A stretch of DNA of 64,000 nt from Mycolicibacterium iranicum (GTDB lineage: Bacteria; Actinomycetota; Actinomycetes; Mycobacteriales; Mycobacteriaceae): positions 1 through 64,000 of the forward strand of contig NZ_LQPC01000015.1 of the NCBI RefSeq assembly GCF_002101705.1. The letters are read 5' to 3'. How positions within the stretch are numbered: the first letter of the stretch is position 1; each line of letters opens with the position of its first letter. This document shows, one piece after another, positions 16,819 through 25,486 of this stretch. A program made the position numbers and the translations under genes. The notes under the pieces were generated by a model. It searched no databases. It saw only the letters and a list, made by a program, of their open reading frames with translations, and was not told where the DNA came from.

Positions 16819-18288
16819 CTATCCGAGCCGGGCGCGCAGCTCCCGTTTGAGCACCTTGCCGTAGCTGTTCTTGGGCAGCTCGTCGACGAATTCGTACCGC
16901 TTCGGCCGTTTGAATCTCGCGATCCGTTCCAGCAGGTGCGCGTCGAGTTCGGCGGCGGAGACCTGTCCCACGACGAAAGCGACGACCACCTCGCCCCACT
17001 CCTCGTCGGGGGCGCCGACCACACCTGCCTCCACCACGGCTGCGTGTTCGAGAAGCGCTTCTTCCACTTCGCGGGGATAGATGTTGCTGCCGCCGCTGAT
17101 CACCACGTCCTTGGACCGGTCCCGCAGCGTCAGGTATCCGTTCGCGTCGAATGATCCCATGTCGCCGGTGCGAAGCCACCCGTTCCGGAGCGCGGCTTCG
17201 GTCGCCGACGGGTTCCTCCAGTACCCGGACATCACCACGTCGCCGCGGCACACGATCTCGCCGATTTCGTCGATACCTGCCGGCGCACCACCGGGACCCA
17301 GCACGGCGACGTCGACACCCGACCGCGCATACCCGACCGAACCGAGCACTGCGTCCGGGGCGTCCTCGTGGTCCTGGCGTCGCAACCCGGTGATCGTCAT
17401 CGGCGACTCACCCTGTCCGTACAACTGCACGAAAATCGGCCCGAATGCGGCCATCGCCTTCTTCAGGCTCTCGACGTACATCGGTCCACCGCCGTAGACG
17501 ATCGTGTCCAGGTTGGCCGGGCGGGCCCGCCCGGTCTGCACCAGGCGTGCGACCATCGTCGGCGCGAGGAACGCACTGCAACCAGGATGGCGCTCGCACA
17601 AATCGAGGAACTCGTCAGGATCGAACGCGCCGGACGCCGGCACCACCTGACGGGCACCGCGCAAAACGTACGGCGGCACGTACAAACCCGAGCCGTGTGA
17701 CATCGGGGCGCCGTGGATGAGGCTGGAGTTCTCGTCGGGGGAGTCGAAGTCCGCGAGATGCGCGACGGTCATCGCCAGGAGGTTGCGGTGCGAAAGCATC
17801 GCTCCCTTCGACTTCCCCGTGGTGCCGCTGGTGTAGAACAGCCAGGCCAGCAGAGCCGGCTCGGTATTCCGCGGCACCGTCAACGATTCAGCGCGGCAAC
17901 GGTTTTCGTACTCCGTTGAAGCGATGATCTCGATGGGTACCGACGTCTCCGATGCCAGTTTGGCGGCGATCTTGGGCGACGTGAACACGCGGCCTGCGCC
18001 GGAGTCCTCGAGGATCTGCTCCATCTCGCGCGGATGCAGCTTGAAATTGATTGGCACGAAGACACATTCGGCAGCCCAGATCGCGAACATGAGCTCGATG
18101 ATCTCCGGCCTGTTCTCGCTGGCCACCGCGATGCGGGCGCCCGGGCCGAACTCTCGGAACGAGCCCGCCAGACGCAAGGCCCGCTCACGCAGCGATGCCC
18201 ACGTATGCACCTGTCGCTCACCGTGATACACCGCGCCGCGGTCGCCGTGGCGGGCCGCGGTCTGGTCGAGTAGCGCGAACAGATTCAC
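16819..18288 (-). CDS. Acyl-CoA synthetase (AMP-forming)
   Basis: The 489-residue adenylate-forming ligase has the P-loop YTSGTTGKSKGAMLSH, the adenine motif YGQGESP, the hinge TGDMG with LRDRSKDVVISGG, and the C-terminal lysine in KNSYGKVLKREL. It activates a carboxylic acid to its CoA thioester. GTG 18288 overlaps the TGA of the last mini-ORF in the repeat chain just upstream, so translation is probably coupled. It is the fifth and last gene of the leftward catabolic operon. Confidence 0.92.
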   Translation of the reverse strand: MNLFALLDQTAARHGDRGAVYHGERQVHTWASLRERALRLAGSFREFGPGARIAVASENRPEIIELMFAIWAAECVFVPINFKLHPREMEQILEDSGAGRVFTSPKIAAKLASETSVPIEIIASTEYENRCRAESLTVPRNTEPALLAWLFYTSGTTGKSKGAMLSHRNLLAMTVAHLADFDSPDENSSLIHGAPMSHGSGLYVPPYVLRGARQVVPASGAFDPDEFLDLCERHPGCSAFLAPTMVARLVQTGRARPANLDTIVYGGGPMYVESLKKAMAAFGPIFVQLYGQGESPMTITGLRRQDHEDAPDAVLGSVGYARSGVDVAVLGPGGAPAGIDEIGEIVCRGDVVMSGYWRNPSATEAALRNGWLRTGDMGSFDANGYLTLRDRSKDVVISGGSNIYPREVEEALLEHAAVVEAGVVGAPDEEWGEVVVAFVVGQVSAAELDAHLLERIARFKRPKRYEFVDELPKNSYGKVLKRELRARLG

Positions 18289-18297
18289 AGTTGTCCG

Positions 18298-18416
18298 TTC
18301 TTCGCGCAAGCGCTCATCACTGCTGTCTGTTCTTCGCGCAAGCGCTCATCACTGCTGTCTGTTCTTCGCGCAAGCGCTCATCACTGCTGTCTGTTCTTCG
18401 CGCAAGCGCTCATCAC
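18298..18416 (-). repeat. Four 32-bp tandem repeats forming coupled mini-ORFs
   Basis: Units start every 32 bases (18298, 18330, 18362, 18394 on the plus strand); the fourth is partial. Read on the minus strand, the SDR stop overlaps an ATG (TGATG at 18415-18411). That ATG opens MSACAKNRQQ-stop, whose TGA overlaps the next ATG. This repeats at 18381 and 18349, and the last unit (ATG 18317) reads MSACAKNGQL-stop and overlaps the GTG of the acyl-CoA synthetase at 18288. The units join two operon genes without untranslated space. Confidence 0.9.
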
Positions 18417-19180
18417 CGCCGCTCCACCCATTCGCTGTTCAACGCGAAGTCGGAGAGGTACTTCGTCGAGCTCCAGCCACCATCGACCACGATCGTCTGT
18501 CCGTTAATGAAGCTGCCGCCCTCAGAGCACAGGAAGGCGACGGTGGATGCGATGTCCTCGACGCGGCCGAGTCGTTGATGCGGCGTCATCTCGGTGTTGA
18601 CCTTGCGGAAACGCTCGTCTTCGAGCCGGGACGCCACCATCGGAGTCAGGGTGACACCGGGAGCCACTGCGTTGCAACGGATTCCTAGCGGACCGTACTG
18701 GCAGGCGATGTGCGTCGTCAGCGACGTCAGTCCGCCTTTGGCCGCGGAGTAGGCGCCGCCGCGCAACCCGCCGACGACCGCGAATGTCGAAGTGACGTTG
18801 ATGATGGCCGACCCCGGCTGCATGTGCCCGATCACGTCGCGGGCCAGCCGGAACGGTGCCCGCAGCATCACGCCGAGGAAATGGTCGAGCATCTCGTCGT
18901 CGGTCTCGTGCAGGGGTTTGGGGCTGCCGATCCCGGCGTTGTTGACCAGGAAGTCGATGCGGCCCCAGCGCTCGACGGCGGCGTCGACGATCCGCTTGGG
19001 CGCATCGTCGTCGGTCAGATCCACCGCCAGTGTCGCGATCCGGTCGGACTGCTTCTCCAACTCCGCGAGCCGGCCGGCATCGCGTCCCGTGCCCAGCACC
19101 GCCATACCTTGCTCGGCAAGCATTGTGGCGCAGCCGAATCCGATACCGCTGCTGGCTCCGGTGACGATCGCTACCAACAT
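18413..19180 (-). CDS. Short-chain dehydrogenase/reductase
   Basis: This 255-residue classical SDR shows the cofactor motif VTGASSGIGFG, NNAG in LVNNAGIG, the catalytic Ser region INVTSTFAV, YxxxK in YSAAKGG and the C-terminal INGQTIVVDGG. It oxidises an alcohol or reduces a ketone with NAD(P). ATG 19180 has GGAG 8 bases upstream and lies against the stop of the ligase gene. Its own stop opens the mini-ORF chain. Confidence 0.9.
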   Translation of the reverse strand: MLVAIVTGASSGIGFGCATMLAEQGMAVLGTGRDAGRLAELEKQSDRIATLAVDLTDDDAPKRIVDAAVERWGRIDFLVNNAGIGSPKPLHETDDEMLDHFLGVMLRAPFRLARDVIGHMQPGSAIINVTSTFAVVGGLRGGAYSAAKGGLTSLTTHIACQYGPLGIRCNAVAPGVTLTPMVASRLEDERFRKVNTEMTPHQRLGRVEDIASTVAFLCSEGGSFINGQTIVVDGGWSSTKYLSDFALNSEWVERR

Positions 19181-19181
19181 G

Positions 19182-20672
19182 TCACGACTCCTTCGACAGT
19201 CCGGTTTTGAGGGCATGCTTGAGCACCTTGCCCGCATCGTTCTTCGGAAGCGCGTCGATGCACACCACTTGCTCGGGGGCCTTGAACTTTGCGACGCCGT
19301 GCCCCAACAGGAATTCCCTCAGTTCTGTCACGTCCGGCGCGGGTGACCCGGCGGCGACGATTGCCGCGACAGCCCGTTCACCTGTGCGCTGATCGGGGAC
19401 GCCGACGACGGCGACCTCCGCGACCCCCGGGTGCGTGACGAGGATGTCCTCGACCTCTTTGGGCGAGATGTTCTCGCCGTTGCGGATGATGATGTCCTTG
19501 GCGCGGCCCGTCACCACGAGATAGCCGTCGTCGGTCCAGCGACCGAGATCTCCGGTACGGAAGTAGCCGTTATCGTCGAATGCGTCCCGGGTGTCCTCAG
19601 CGTGCAGGTACCCGGCCAGCATCTGCGGTCCACGGGCGCGGATCTCGCCGTCCACCAGGGTCACGTCTGCGATCCCCGGACGCCCGTCGGTCTCGGCCGC
19701 ACGGTGCGCGTCGTCCGGCGACCCGACGGTGGTGACCGGCACCTCTGTCGACCCGTAGACCCGGGTGACGACGGCGCGGTCGAAATAGTCTGCGGCACGG
19801 CGGATCAACGACGGCGGCACCGAGGCTCCGCCGCAGATGAACACCTTCAGATCGGGAAGACGCGTGCCCCGGTTCTGCGCTGCAGCCAGCAGGCCGGTGA
19901 GAAACGGCGTTGCGCCGGCCATGTGCGTGCAGTGGTGTTCGAGCATCAGCGTCACCGCGGCGTCGGCCTCCCAGCGCTCCATCAGGACGGCCTGGGTGCC
20001 GAGCAGCAGCGGGCATTCGAACGCATAGATGGACCCGCCGATATGCGCTATCGGCGAGGGCACCAGGAAGGTATCCCCCGGATCGATGCGCCAGTACCTG
20101 CCGAGTTGCGCGATTAGTGCATGAAGCGAAGCGTGCGTGTGCAGAACGCCTTTGGGTCGTCCGGTGGTGCCGGATGTGTACATGATCATGCGAGTCGCAC
20201 CGGGATCGAGTGTCGGCAATGGACCCTCGCAGTGTTCGTCGAGCAGGTCCGCAAAGGCGGTGGACCCGCCGCGCAGGGTGACCACCTCGGGCGGGTTCGG
20301 CAGGCCCGCGACGATCCTGTCCAGCATGGCGGCGTAGTCGTGGCCGCCGAACGTCTCGGGGATGAAGATGGCTCGGCTGTCGGCATCGGCGAGGATGAAT
20401 CTCAGCTCATGGTCGCGTAGCGACGGCAGGATCGGGTTGACGACCATGCCGGCCAGCGTCGCACCTAGGTAGACGACCGCGGCCTCATGCCAGTTCGGGA
20501 CCATGAACGAGACCACGCTGCCCACCGGCATCCGTCGAATGAGCCCGTGGGCCAGGCCGGTCGCCCGGTCGAGCAGGGTTGCACAGTCCAATGCGATGTC
20601 ACCGTCGCGTACCAGGATTCGGTCCGGCGTCGTCGCGGCCGCCTCATGCAGCGCCTCGGCCAGCGTGCTCAC
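19182..20672 (-). CDS. Acyl-CoA synthetase (AMP-forming)
   Basis: A second adenylate-forming ligase of 496 residues: MYTSGTTGRPKGVLHTH, YGSTEVPVT, TGDLGRWTDDGYL and the catalytic lysine in KNDAGKVLKHAL. It is only distantly similar to the other ligase (16819-18288), so the operon probably activates two different acids or pathway stages. ATG 20672 overlaps the end of the GntR gene (ATGA). Confidence 0.92.
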   Translation of the reverse strand: MSTLAEALHEAAATTPDRILVRDGDIALDCATLLDRATGLAHGLIRRMPVGSVVSFMVPNWHEAAVVYLGATLAGMVVNPILPSLRDHELRFILADADSRAIFIPETFGGHDYAAMLDRIVAGLPNPPEVVTLRGGSTAFADLLDEHCEGPLPTLDPGATRMIMYTSGTTGRPKGVLHTHASLHALIAQLGRYWRIDPGDTFLVPSPIAHIGGSIYAFECPLLLGTQAVLMERWEADAAVTLMLEHHCTHMAGATPFLTGLLAAAQNRGTRLPDLKVFICGGASVPPSLIRRAADYFDRAVVTRVYGSTEVPVTTVGSPDDAHRAAETDGRPGIADVTLVDGEIRARGPQMLAGYLHAEDTRDAFDDNGYFRTGDLGRWTDDGYLVVTGRAKDIIIRNGENISPKEVEDILVTHPGVAEVAVVGVPDQRTGERAVAAIVAAGSPAPDVTELREFLLGHGVAKFKAPEQVVCIDALPKNDAGKVLKHALKTGLSKES

Positions 20673-21412
20673 AGGGAGTCCCTGACCCTACGCATCGTCA
20701 TCGCATGCCGGAACCTCGACGACGGATGCGTGTTGACAGTCACCTGCGCGATCTCGCCGTCGGACGTCGTGTAGGTGCGCTGCAATTGGAGTGCGGCCGA
20801 GCCCGGTTGGCTGGCGAGGCGCTGCGCCAACTCCGCTGAGACCACCACGGCGGAGATCTCCTGGTGCACCTCGACCACGCTGACGCCGAACAGGTCCTCG
20901 ATCAGCGGGAAGATCGGCCCGCTGTGGCGTTGCAGCAAGCGGCCCACCGCGGCGAAGCTGCGGTTGATGAAGTATTCGGTGCGACAGATCGGCGCCGCGG
21001 TGTCGTCGGCGCGCCGAAATCCGCTGACGGCCAGCCACTCTGTGCCCGAGGGCAGGCCAGTGCGGTCAGCGAGCGTCTCGTCGACGGTGATCATCGCGTT
21101 GGTCTCGATCGCAAAACGCGCGCCCTGCGCGAAGGCCAGCAGGTCGTCGATCGACATGACGTCCTGGGCGTAGGAGTTGGTGCTGGGGCGGGGCACCACC
21201 AGTGTTCCTGCTCGCGGCTTGGACGCGATGAGGTTGTCGTCGCGCAGGCGGCGCAGAGCCTCGCGAATGGTATAGCGGCTGACCGCAAATCGCTCGCACA
21301 GTTCGTGCTCGGTGGGCAGCTGGGAGCCGACCGGGTACACCCCGTCGACGATCTCCTTGCGCAGGGCGCGCGCCACCTGAAGATAGCGGTGATCACCCGC
21401 CGTGGTCGTCAT
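20669..21412 (-). CDS. GntR-family regulator (HutC/UTRA type)
   Basis: This 247-residue regulator has an N-terminal GntR winged helix (VARALRKEIVDGVYPVGSQL, FAVSRYTIREALRRL) and a C-terminal UTRA-type ligand domain (RTEYFINRSF, VVEVHQEISAV, LQLQRTYT). HutC-type proteins bind short palindromes and release on binding a metabolite. The two matching sites at 23042 and 23139 in the divergent control region are the likely targets. It overlaps the beta-propeller gene by 4 bases. Confidence 0.92.
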   Translation of the reverse strand: MTTTAGDHRYLQVARALRKEIVDGVYPVGSQLPTEHELCERFAVSRYTIREALRRLRDDNLIASKPRAGTLVVPRPSTNSYAQDVMSIDDLLAFAQGARFAIETNAMITVDETLADRTGLPSGTEWLAVSGFRRADDTAAPICRTEYFINRSFAAVGRLLQRHSGPIFPLIEDLFGVSVVEVHQEISAVVVSAELAQRLASQPGSAALQLQRTYTTSDGEIAQVTVNTHPSSRFRHAMTMRRVRDSL

Positions 21413-23016
21413 GTCCGGCGAACCGCCAGCACGCTGCCCTCGCCGTCGGCCGAGACGTAGAGCGTGCCATCGGGTCCCGACGTGATCCCCGCGAATGGCC
21501 CCTGCGGACCGGAGAACGGCTCGATTCCTTTGAGCGGCTTCGGGGTGACTCCCGGCGGGGAACCGATCGCGAGCCCGGTGGCAATCACAGTGCGGTGGCC
21601 CGTCGTCAGGTCGACGCCGAGCACCTCTTTGGCGCCTGCATCGACGATGTAGAGGGTTCCGTCGTCGACGGTGAGGCCCTGCGGGGTGTCGAGACCGTCG
21701 ACCACGGTCTCGACACCCGAGCGGGAAAGTCGCACCACCCTGCCTGCCGCGGACTCGGCGACCAGCGGTGCGCCGTCGGGACCGAACACGACTCCCGACG
21801 GCTCGGCAAGCCCGTCGGCGAGCACTTCGGCCGACGTGCCCCGCAGGCCGTGCACGCGTCCGGCTCCAAGCTCGGCGAACACAATTTGGCCGTCACCGCT
21901 GACGGCGACGCCATAGAGCTGATCGTAACCTGTTGCCAGATAATCAGTCTCGCCACCGGGGCGGTACTTCCCGACCTGGCCGAGCGAGGTCGTGCAGACG
22001 AAGTGTCCGTCGCCGGTCGCGGCAAGGCCACGCATGTAACCGGGATAACCGGGAGTGAACAACATCGCCACCGCTTCGCGCGTGCCGTCGGAGTCGAGCG
22101 CATAGAAGTAGGTGCCGTCGGCGATGTAGAGCCTGCCGTCCTGACCCACCGCGAGACCGTGGGGCCAGTTGAATCCGCCGGGCAAGAGCGTCCGCGTCTC
22201 ACCGCCGCCGAGAACCTCGGTGATCTCACCGGTGAAGTTGGACACGAACAGCCGGCCGTCGAGGATCGTCAGGTTGTCCAGGCCCGGGGTCAGTTGAGCC
22301 AGAACGGTTTTGGCGCCCGTTCGAGGATCGATGCGCAGCACCTGCCCACTGGCGACCTGGGTCGAGACGATGAAGCCCTGGGCGTCGAACTTCACCGAGT
22401 CGGGCACGCCGAGCTCCGTGGCGACACGCTCGGGCTCCCCGCCGTTGAGACCGACCCGCCAGATCTCATTCGCGGTCATCACCGGGAAGTACAGCAATCC
22501 GTCGGGGCCGACTTCCATCGCGTTCGGCGACGGCAGGTTCTCCAGGAGCACGCGGGGCGGTCCGCCACCGAGGTCGAATTCCATCAGGCGGCCGCCTTCG
22601 CGGCACTCGTTGACGAACAATCTGCCCTGATATGTCGTGATGCCGTTGGCCGCTGGGATGTCGTCACGCAGTACCCGCGTCCGGCCAGCGGTGTCGCGGG
22701 CACTGACGCGGCCCTCCATGTATTCGGTGGCGTAGAGGTTTCCGGCGGGGTCGAAGGCCAGGTCGTCGGGGGTGACGATGTCACCGCCTTTAGGGCTGAT
22801 CGTCTCGATCGTTCCCGTCGCGATGTCCAGCGCGCTGATCTGGCTGCCCGTCACCTGGGCGATGTACATCCGCCCATCGGGGCCCGTCCGGAGGCCGTTG
22901 GCCCCGAACAGACGGCTCGGTGGAGTGAGGTGCTCCACGCGCCAGCCCTCAGCGGCCGACGGATCGGCCGGGGTGTACCTGGCTGACGGCAGCTGCGCCG
23001 TCGTGCGCGGTGTCAT
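21409..23016 (-). CDS. NHL/SMP-30-like beta-propeller protein
   Basis: The 535-residue protein is built from repeats of the NHL/SMP-30 type (NGLRTGPDGRMYIAQ, DDLAFDPAGNLYATE, NAMEVGPDGLLYFPV, HGLAVGQDGRLYIAD, SGVVFGPDGAPLVAE), enough for one large or two stacked propellers. SMP-30 relatives are lactonases; here a lactonase role would fit a Baeyer-Villiger enzyme on the opposite strand, but catalytic residues cannot be assigned. ATG 23016 is preferred to TTG 23034. No signal peptide is visible. Confidence 0.85.
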   Translation of the reverse strand: MTPRTTAQLPSARYTPADPSAAEGWRVEHLTPPSRLFGANGLRTGPDGRMYIAQVTGSQISALDIATGTIETISPKGGDIVTPDDLAFDPAGNLYATEYMEGRVSARDTAGRTRVLRDDIPAANGITTYQGRLFVNECREGGRLMEFDLGGGPPRVLLENLPSPNAMEVGPDGLLYFPVMTANEIWRVGLNGGEPERVATELGVPDSVKFDAQGFIVSTQVASGQVLRIDPRTGAKTVLAQLTPGLDNLTILDGRLFVSNFTGEITEVLGGGETRTLLPGGFNWPHGLAVGQDGRLYIADGTYFYALDSDGTREAVAMLFTPGYPGYMRGLAATGDGHFVCTTSLGQVGKYRPGGETDYLATGYDQLYGVAVSGDGQIVFAELGAGRVHGLRGTSAEVLADGLAEPSGVVFGPDGAPLVAESAAGRVVRLSRSGVETVVDGLDTPQGLTVDDGTLYIVDAGAKEVLGVDLTTGHRTVIATGLAIGSPPGVTPKPLKGIEPFSGPQGPFAGITSGPDGTLYVSADGEGSVLAVRRT

Positions 23017-23041
23017 GGATCCGGACGTTAGCAAGACGTTC

Positions 23042-23053
23042 TAGTCCAGACAA
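23042..23053. promoter_or_regulatory. GntR-type operator site 1
   Basis: TAGTCCAGACAA lies 25 bases upstream of the leftward start at 23016 and matches 10 of 12 bases of the perfect palindrome at 23139. It fits the GT-N-AC-type operators of HutC-subfamily GntR proteins, one of which is encoded in the leftward operon. Confidence 0.65.
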
Positions 23054-23113
23054 TAGTCGCTGCAAGGCCGCACGGTCGATCTTGACTGCCACATAACCCC
23101 TGCGGAATAGTGT

Positions 23114-23128
23114 TCTGCAATATGCAGA
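23114..23128. promoter_or_regulatory. 15-bp inverted repeat in the divergent control region
   Basis: TCTGCA-ATA-TGCAGA is a perfect dyad with a 3-base centre, placed between the two GntR-type sites. It differs from them in sequence and may bind a second regulator, or be chance. Confidence 0.35.
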
Positions 23129-23138
23129 GCACCATTAT

Positions 23139-23150
23139 TTGTCCGGACAA
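23139..23150. promoter_or_regulatory. GntR-type operator site 2
   Basis: TTGTCCGGACAA is a perfect 12-bp palindrome ending 5 bases before the ATG of the rightward SDR gene (23156). Binding would block that transcript's start. With site 1 it lies 97 bases apart, so one regulator could control both directions. Confidence 0.7.
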
Positions 23151-23155
23151 TTGAG

Positions 23156-24007
23156 ATGACAGCCGGAGTTCCGCTCAGCCTGGCCGGCCGCGTCGTCGTG
23201 GTCTCCGGAGCAGGTGGCGGCGGCATCGGGACGACGATCACCCGCCTCGCCGCCGAGGCGGGCGCCACCGTCGTCGCGGTCAGTCGGTCCCAGCAGAATT
23301 TGGACGAGCACGTCGCCCCGCTGGCGCAGCAGGGGCTGCCCGTCGTCACGGTCGCAGCCGACGCATCCACCGACGACGGCATCGCCACCGTCCTCGACCA
23401 CGTCCGCGGCGTCGACGGTGACCTCTACGGGCTCGTCAACATCGCCGGCGGCGCGGCGCCCGCGACGTGGATGCCTGCCACCCGCGTCACCCGCGAGGAT
23501 TGGCGAGCCCTCTTCGCCGCGAACCTCGAGACCGCCTTCTTCATGAGCCAGGCGATCGCCGCAGAGATCCGAGCCAACGGCACAAAGGGCTCCATCGTGT
23601 CGGTGTCGTCGATCAGCGGCATGAACACCGCGCCCTTCCACATCGCCTACGGCACGGCCAAAGCCGCGGTGGTCGCCATGACGCGGACGATGGCCGTCGA
23701 ACTCGCCCTCGACGGCATCCGCGTCAACGCCGTCGCTCCCGGAGTCACCGAAACCGCAGCCTCCCGCACGTACGTCGACGACGATCCCGAACGCGACCGC
23801 ACCGCGATCGCGATGGGACGCAGGGGAACTCCGGAAGAGCAGGCCGGCGCCATCCTTTTCCTGCTCTCGGATCTTTCGAGCTACGTCACCGGGCAGACAC
23901 TGCTCGTCGACGGCGGGCTGAACCTGAAGTGGTCCCACCTCGGTGCCGACAACACGTCGTTGTTCCTGAAAGACCAGTCCTTCCGCGAAGCCATAAGGAG
24001 GATCTAG
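23156..24007 (+). CDS. Short-chain dehydrogenase/reductase
   Basis: This 283-residue SDR has a modified cofactor loop SGAGGGGIGTT, NIAGG in place of NNAG, Ser in IVSVSSISG, YxxxK in YGTAKAA and the C-terminal VTGQTLLVDGG. As first gene of the rightward operon, before an oxygenase, it may oxidise the hydroxylated product or carry out a linked alcohol/ketone step. The TAG stop overlaps the GTG of the Rieske gene. Confidence 0.9.
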   Translation: MTAGVPLSLAGRVVVVSGAGGGGIGTTITRLAAEAGATVVAVSRSQQNLDEHVAPLAQQGLPVVTVAADASTDDGIATVLDHVRGVDGDLYGLVNIAGGAAPATWMPATRVTREDWRALFAANLETAFFMSQAIAAEIRANGTKGSIVSVSSISGMNTAPFHIAYGTAKAAVVAMTRTMAVELALDGIRVNAVAPGVTETAASRTYVDDDPERDRTAIAMGRRGTPEEQAGAILFLLSDLSSYVTGQTLLVDGGLNLKWSHLGADNTSLFLKDQSFREAIRRI

Positions 24008-25419
24008 TGACCCATACCGAATCCGACCTCGACGCCGCGATCGAGATCGACGCGGACAAGGACGAGTCGACGGGCGAGATCGCCGAGGACCTTTCGGACC
24101 CGATGACCATTTCGGTCGACGCGTACACCTCCGAGGCGTATGCCCGTGCCGAGCGGGACAAGCTGTGGCGCAAGGTGTGGCAGCAGGTGGGCCGCGTCGA
24201 GGAGATCCCCGAGGTGGGCAGCTACCTGACCTACGACATCCTCGACGACTCGATCATCGTCGTCCGCACCGGCCCCGATTCGTTTGCCGCGCATCACAAC
24301 GTGTGCATGCATCGCGGCCGCAGGCTCGTCGACACCCCGGACGGCGCGAAGAACGCGGTCGGGCGGGCACGCAAATCGTTCGTCTGCGGATTCCACGGCT
24401 GGACATACGGTCTGGACGGAACATGCACGCACATTCGCGAACAGGACGACTGGAAGGGAAAGCTGACCCGGGAGAACACACACCTGGCTCCCGTGCAGGT
24501 CGACACCTGGGGAGGCTGGCTGTTCATCAACATGGACCCCGACTGTGAATCCCTGGCCGACTACCTGTTCCCGGCGTCGAAGATCCTCGACCCGTTCGGT
24601 CTGGAGAACATGCGCTACAAGTGGCGCAAATGGTTGTATTTCGAATGCAATTGGAAGGTCGCGATGGAGGCCTTCAACGAGACCTACCACGTGTTCACGA
24701 CCCACCCGGAGTTCAACAAGTTCGGCGAGTTCAAGGGCTGGGCTAAGGCGCAGGGCCGACACAGCAACATCGGCTACGACGCGCCCAAGGGCATGGACGA
24801 AACCAAGTCCAAGATCCGTCTCGGCACCGGGGATCCGCGTATCTCGACGGCCGAGATGCAGGTCTACACCATGGAAGAGACCAACGCGACCACCACGCAG
24901 ACCCTCGTCAACGCTGCCAAGCGACTCGTCGACGAATTGCCCGAAGGCACGCCCGCCGACCAGGTGCTGCAACACTGGCTCGCGTCGGCCCGGCGCGACG
25001 ACGAGGCTCGCGGCGTGATCTGGCCGACCATCCCGTCCGACATCCTCGGCCAGAGCGGAACGGCCTGGCAGATCTTCCCCAACTTCCAGATCGGCCAGGG
25101 GTTGACGAGCGCACTGTGCTACTCCGCGCGTCCCGATCCGAGCTACCACCCGGACAAGTGCATCTTCGAGGTCGCCGTCTTCGAGCTGTACCCCAAAGGT
25201 GAAGAGCCTGACACGGAATGGGCCTACACTCCCAAGGATTCGCCGAACTGGCTCTCGGTTCTGCCGCAGGACTTCTCGAACATGGCCGCGGTGCAGCAGG
25301 GCATGAAATCGGCGGGCTTCCCCGGCACGCTGCCCAACCCCTATCGCGAACGCAGCACGGTGAACCTGCACCACCAGCTGTCCAAGTACATGGGCACCGG
25401 AGACCCCCAAGCGCTTTAG
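24007..25419 (+). CDS. Rieske non-haem iron oxygenase, alpha subunit
   Basis: The 470-residue oxygenase has a Rieske 2Fe-2S domain (C100-x-H102 and C127-x2-H130, in CMHRG and CGFHGW) and a catalytic domain with the iron-binding stretch NETYHVFTTHPE. It hydroxylates a ring or C-H bond using electrons from a ferredoxin and reductase, neither of which is encoded nearby. No beta subunit follows, so it is probably an alpha-only (homotrimeric) type. GTG 24007 follows AAGGAGG closely. The N-terminal 35 residues are acidic. Confidence 0.93.
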   Translation: MTHTESDLDAAIEIDADKDESTGEIAEDLSDPMTISVDAYTSEAYARAERDKLWRKVWQQVGRVEEIPEVGSYLTYDILDDSIIVVRTGPDSFAAHHNVCMHRGRRLVDTPDGAKNAVGRARKSFVCGFHGWTYGLDGTCTHIREQDDWKGKLTRENTHLAPVQVDTWGGWLFINMDPDCESLADYLFPASKILDPFGLENMRYKWRKWLYFECNWKVAMEAFNETYHVFTTHPEFNKFGEFKGWAKAQGRHSNIGYDAPKGMDETKSKIRLGTGDPRISTAEMQVYTMEETNATTTQTLVNAAKRLVDELPEGTPADQVLQHWLASARRDDEARGVIWPTIPSDILGQSGTAWQIFPNFQIGQGLTSALCYSARPDPSYHPDKCIFEVAVFELYPKGEEPDTEWAYTPKDSPNWLSVLPQDFSNMAAVQQGMKSAGFPGTLPNPYRERSTVNLHHQLSKYMGTGDPQAL

Positions 25420-25471
25420 CGAATCGGGCGCGGTTGACGACGCTCAGCGTCCTTGAGCGCGCCGAATTCGC
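25419..25471. other. Intergenic stem-loop after the Rieske gene
   Basis: Arms 25419-25432 and 25458-25471 pair at 12 of 14 positions around a 25-base loop with its own small dyad (gctca/tgagc). It lies between two genes of one operon, so partial termination or mRNA processing, rather than full termination, is likely. Confidence 0.55.
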
Positions 25472-25486
25472 CCTAGTAGGAGAGAT

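Noticed and set aside
18298..18416. CRISPR array
   Set aside because: Units are 32 bases and directly abutting, with no spacers, no leader and no cas genes; they encode coupled mini-ORFs.
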